Shown here one piece after another: positions 3,749 to 6,287 of a stretch of 6,287 nucleotides of DNA. Source of the stretch: CAWEHT01 sp963808455 (GTDB lineage: Bacteria; Chloroflexota; Anaerolineae; CG2-30-64-16); assembly GCA_963808455.1 (NCBI GenBank), contig CAWEHT010000148.1, positions 1 to 6,287 of the forward strand, given 5' to 3'. The stretch's first letter is position 1. Every line of letters begins with the position of its first letter. The notes under the pieces are model-generated. The model saw only the letters and a program-made list of their open reading frames with translations, ran no database searches and had not been told where the DNA came from. Both the position numbers and the translations under genes were made by a program.

Positions 3749-6287
3749 GTCGGGCGCGTCCCGGCCACCATGCCCCTCCAGGTCGTGCCTGCCGGCAGCA
3801 CGTCCGTGATTTGCACTTCGTGGGCCACAGACGGGCCGGCGTTACGGTATTGCAACGTGAAGGTATACGGCTCACCGGTTACCGGCGCGCCTGTGGCCGG
3901 CGGGGGCCCGGTAACCGCCGCTTCCGTGATCAGCAGGTCGTCAAGGTAACGCAGCGGGTCTGTGGCGATCAAGATAGCCCCTTCCGGCGCGGCCTGCTGG
4001 CTGCTGGCACGGACCGTGTCGGTGATAGTGCCGGCCCGGGCCGCACCCAGGCCGACCGTAAAGCTCAGCACATGGAACGTCGTGCCGACCGGCAGCGCCC
4101 CGAGGCACCAGGTGACGACCTTGCTCGTTCGGGGAAGGGATGCCGGAGACGTGCTCGATGGCGACCTGCCCCACGTGGCGCTGACAGGCAGGCTGTCGGT
4201 GATCTGCACGGACGCCGCGGCGGAGGGGCCGAGATTCCGGTATGCCAGGGTGTAGGTGAAGGGCGCCCCGGCGTAGGCGGCGTAGGCCGGCGCGGAGACG
4301 CGCTCGATGTCGAGGCAGGCGTGATGGCCCAGCGTAGATGTCGAAGCTGCCTGGTCGTGGGCTCCTGGCTCACGTGCGACCATCGTCTTGCTGACCCCAG
4401 CCAGATCGGTCACCGATGTGGCTGGGTCCGCCGGGTCGATCGCCACGGTGAAGCTGAGCACATGCCACGTGCCGTCCGCGGGCAGCCAGGCGACGTTCCA
4501 ACTGACGGAACGGCCGTCAACCGAGGTATCCATGCCCGGGGAGCTACCAGGCAAGGTAGTGCCAAAGGTGGCGCTGACAGGCAGCGTGTCGCTGATGGTC
4601 ACATTGCTTACCGCGAACGGGCCGTTATTGATGTAGCGCAGCGTGTAGGTAAAAGGCGCGCCGGCGATGGGTTCGTGGGCGGCCGGGGCGATCTGCACCT
4701 GAAAGTCGCCGAAACCTTGCACGGGCTGGCTGAGGCTGGTCTGGGCCCGGGGGTCGCCGAGCTGCGGCTGGCCAAGGCTGCGAATAGCTGCCGTGTCCGT
4801 GATGGTCCCGCTTGCGCTGAAGGCCACGTCTACCGTGTATGCGAGGCTGCGCCAGGCGCCGAGCGGCACCGAGGCGGCGGGCAGGGTCCAGGTGATCGCC
4901 CGCCCGTCGGGGCTGACGGCCGGAGCGACGGGGCTGGCCGAGACGAAACTCATGCCGAAAGGCACGGTGCCGGTGATTTGAACCTGAGCCGGAGCACGCA
5001 CCTGACCGGGGCCGCGGTTCATATACTTCAGGATGTAGGTGTAGCTCTGGCCGGCGGCCGGCAAACCTGAGCCGCCAACTTCGTCGATCTGCAGGTCCAC
5101 CGGGTACGTGACGGGCTCCGTAACGGCGGTGCTTGCGGCGCTGCCAGCGCCGCCTTGATCGGCGATGGCTGCGTGGTTGGTCAGCTGCGACGGCGCCGAC
5201 AGAGCCACGCCCACCGTGTACGACAGCGTGCGCGTGATGCCGTCGGGTGGGAGCTCGCCCAGGCTCCAAACCTGCGTCTGCCCGCTGCTCGCAGGCTCGG
5301 GGGTACCGGTTCCGAGCATGCCCCCGAAGGTGGTGCCCAGCGAAGGCGCAGCAGTGACCTCCACGAACCGGGCGTCGCACGACCCCACGTTGGCAAATCG
5401 GATGGTGTAGGTGTACGGCAGGCCCGCGACCGGCCCCTGGCTATCGCCTGTTTCCACGATGCTCAAGCGCGGCCGGCAGTTCGCGGTTGTGGCCAGCCCG
5501 GCGCGGGAGAGCAATGGCAGCAACAGCTCCCTTTCGGGCCTGGCTGCCCTCAAGAGCCGCCCTTTCGTGCTCCCGCCCACCGTGGGCGCGGTGGACCAGG
5601 TGTTGTTGGCCAGGCTGGGATCGGCGGTGGCGCTGCTGATGCGGGCGGTGTTGGTCAGTGGGCCGCTGGCAGCAGGCAAGACGTCAACGTAATAAGTGAT
5701 GGTCAGGCCGGAAGAGGCAGCGGGCAGCGTCGAGAGGGTCCAGGTGAAGGCCTGGCCGCTGGCGGCGACCTGCAGGGACGGGCTGGTGCCGGGGCTGGCG
5801 CCCAGCTCGCCGCCGAAGGTGGCGCCGGCCGCCAGGGTGTCGGTGATCTGGACGTTCTGGGCGTCGGAGGGTCCGGCGTTGCCGTAGGTCAGGGTATAGG
5901 TGAAGGTCTTGCCGGCCACTGGCGAACCCGAGGCCGGGGTGCCGGTGAGCGCCAGGTCGGCCGCCGTCGAGGGCGTGGGCGCGGTGGACCAGGTGTTGTT
6001 GGCCAAGCTGGGATCGGCGGTGGCGCTGCTGATGCGGGCGGTGTTGGTGAGCGGGCCGCTGGCAGCGGACAAGATGTTGACGTAAAAGGTGATGGTCAGG
6101 CCGGTGGACGCGGCCGGTAAGGTGCCCAGGGTCCAGGTGACGGCCTGCCCGTTTGCGGCGAGCTGGACGGGCTGGTGCCGGGGCTGGCGCCCAGCTCGCC
6201 GCCGAAGGTGGCGCCGGCGGCCAGGGTGTCGGTGATGTGGACGGTGCGGGCATCCGAGGGGCCGGCGTTGCCGTAGGTCAGGGTGTA
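3721..6287 (-). CDS. Multi-DUF11 repeat surface protein, central part (5' end beyond the window)
   Basis: This is the main readable part of a giant gene. From about 6166 down to 3762 one frame is open and encodes a string of DUF11 domains of about 120-130 residues, each with an opening 'G..FTYTL.Y.N.GPS.A..V.ITDTLP' and a closing 'G.ITDTA...S'. Approximate domain positions are: one from the edge to 5974; 5958-5581; 5472-5113; 5100-4723; 4710-4333; 4317-3946; and 3945 onward into the next part. Beyond 6166 the same repeat (YTLTYGNAGPSDA) continues to the edge in another frame; the readings are joined by a four-base deficit relative to the neighbouring repeat. At 3760-3762 a missing G ends this frame at a false stop (3721-3723). 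DUF11 domains are Ig-like beta-sandwiches of large bacterial cell-surface or secreted proteins, often adhesive or structural. No signal peptide or anchor is visible because the start is off-window. The first methionine of the unbroken frame (6072) is internal to a repeat and is not the real start. Confidence 0.85.
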   Translation of the reverse strand, partial: HPDLRQRRPLGCPHRPHHRHPGRRRHLRRRAGRQPRHQPVQLAANGQAVTWTLGTLPAASTGLTITFYVNILSAASGPLTNTARISSATADPSLANNTWSTAPTPSTAADLALTGTPASGSPVAGKTFTYTLTYGNAGPSDAQNVQITDTLAAGATFGGELGASPGTSPSLQVAASGQAFTWTLSTLPAASSGLTITYYVDVLPAASGPLTNTARISSATADPSLANNTWSTAPTVGGSTKGRLLRAARPERELLLPLLSRAGLATTANCRPRLSIVETGDSQGPVAGLPYTYTIRFANVGSCDARFVEVTAAPSLGTTFGGMLGTGTPEPASSGQTQVWSLGELPPDGITRTLSYTVGVALSAPSQLTNHAAIADQGGAGSAASTAVTEPVTYPVDLQIDEVGGSGLPAAGQSYTYILKYMNRGPGQVRAPAQVQITGTVPFGMSFVSASPVAPAVSPDGRAITWTLPAASVPLGAWRSLAYTVDVAFSASGTITDTAAIRSLGQPQLGDPRAQTSLSQPVQGFGDFQVQIAPAAHEPIAGAPFTYTLRYINNGPFAVSNVTISDTLPVSATFGTTLPGSSPGMDTSVDGRSVSWNVAWLPADGTWHVLSFTVAIDPADPATSVTDLAGVSKTMVAREPGAHDQAASTSTLGHHACLDIERVSAPAYAAYAGAPFTYTLAYRNLGPSAAASVQITDSLPVSATWGRSPSSTSPASLPRTSKVVTWCLGALPVGTTFHVLSFTVGLGAARAGTITDTVRASSQQAAPEGAILIATDPLRYLDDLLITEAAVTGPPPATGAPVTGEPYTFTLQYRNAGPSVAHEVQITDVLPAGTTWRGMVAGTRPTWRQGPDRG
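5473..5580 (-). other. Unusual 36-residue linker inside the DUF11 protein
   Basis: Between two DUF11 domains the protein leaves the repeat pattern for a basic, leucine-rich stretch: STKGRLLRAARPERELLLPL, then LSRAGLATTANC. The other domain joins are only a few residues long. The 'LLLPLLSR' core resembles the 'YLPLV.R' motifs often seen in Chloroflexota exported proteins. The segment is in frame with both neighbours, so it is not a frameshift product. Its function is unknown; a hinge, a cleavage site or a fusion scar between two repeat blocks are possible. Confidence 0.5.
5581..5898. repeat. Direct repeat copy 1, DUF11 coding unit (393-bp period)
   Basis: This stretch aligns base for base with 5974-6287 apart from a four-base gap, at about 88% identity by hand count. 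It codes, on the minus strand, for most of one DUF11 domain, including ADPSLANNTWSTAPT, which is identical in both copies. The longest identical block covers about 50 bases near 5775-5827. Confidence 0.85.
5974..6287. repeat. Direct repeat copy 2, DUF11 coding unit, cut by the window edge
   Basis: This is the second copy of the unit at 5581-5898, offset by 393 bp up to about 6163 and by 389 bp beyond it. The change comes from a four-base deficit: copy 1 has GACCTGCAGGGACG where this copy has GAGCTGGACG. The deficit moves the minus-strand reading frame. The repeat runs into the window edge, so more copies may follow. Confidence 0.83.

Noticed and set aside
3811..5070. Long plus-strand open frame (419 codons) opposite the DUF11 gene
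   Set aside because: It is Arg/Gly-rich, resembles no family, and lies antisense to clear DUF11 repeats; GC-rich coding DNA commonly leaves such open shadow frames.
5155..6120. Long plus-strand open frame (321 codons) with Gly/Ala/Arg repeats
   Set aside because: Its internal repetition mirrors the DUF11 repeats on the other strand, which show the real protein signal.
5684..6253. Minus-strand open frame of 189 codons rich in Pro/Arg/His
   Set aside because: It is a third-frame shadow of the DUF11 repeats; the repeat motifs are in the other two frames.
5581..6287. CRISPR-like or mobile-element repeat
   Set aside because: The repeated units are coding DUF11 modules with a 393-bp period, in frame apart from the four-base deficit, with no short spacers, terminal inverted repeats or transposase.

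Overview
The window is a high-GC bacterial stretch. It holds the tail of one gene, one small complete gene, and two large genes for exported or surface proteins that converge on each other. Several features fit a Chloroflexota (Anaerolineae-like) genome or metagenome contig: the mature N-terminus of the exported propeller protein carries a 'VYLPAV' segment, the large surface protein is built from DUF11 repeats with a PKD-like domain near its end, and the codons are very GC-rich. This assignment is inference; there is no rRNA or other taxonomic marker here.

Layout. Bases 1-160 (+) hold the C-terminal end of a NAD(P)-binding oxidoreductase of the F420_oxidored type, broken by a one-base shift near 79-82. 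A near-consensus sigma70-type promoter (174-202), a 12-bp perfect palindrome (211-222) and a Shine-Dalgarno site (247-253) lead into a 122-residue VOC/glyoxalase-fold gene (260-628). A 14-bp perfect hairpin (657-689) closes that unit. A secreted PQQ-like beta-propeller gene follows (755-2451, +). Its signal-peptide part and propeller body lie in different frames, joined at a run of seven C's. After a 252-bp non-coding gap, the minus strand carries the 3' end of a very large multi-DUF11 protein (2704-6287); its start lies beyond the right edge.

The DUF11 gene encodes at least seven DUF11-type domains, one related repeat domain, a PKD-like domain and an unrecognised C-terminal tail. Two neighbouring repeat units near the right edge are about 88% identical by hand alignment with a period of 393 bp, much closer to each other than to the other repeats, which points to recent duplication.

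The most important caution is that three of the four genes are frame-disrupted: one lesion each in the oxidoreductase and propeller genes and about five in the DUF11 gene. Several lie at G or C runs, and protein similarity continues cleanly on both sides of each. Indel errors in the assembly explain this most simply; real decay or phase variation at the C-run are the alternatives. I see no CRISPR array, tRNA, rRNA, insertion sequence or obvious defence system, and no convincing undescribed system. The less ordinary points are the promoter with its palindrome, the recently duplicated DUF11 units, the 'LLLPLLSR' linker inside the DUF11 protein and the C-run junction.
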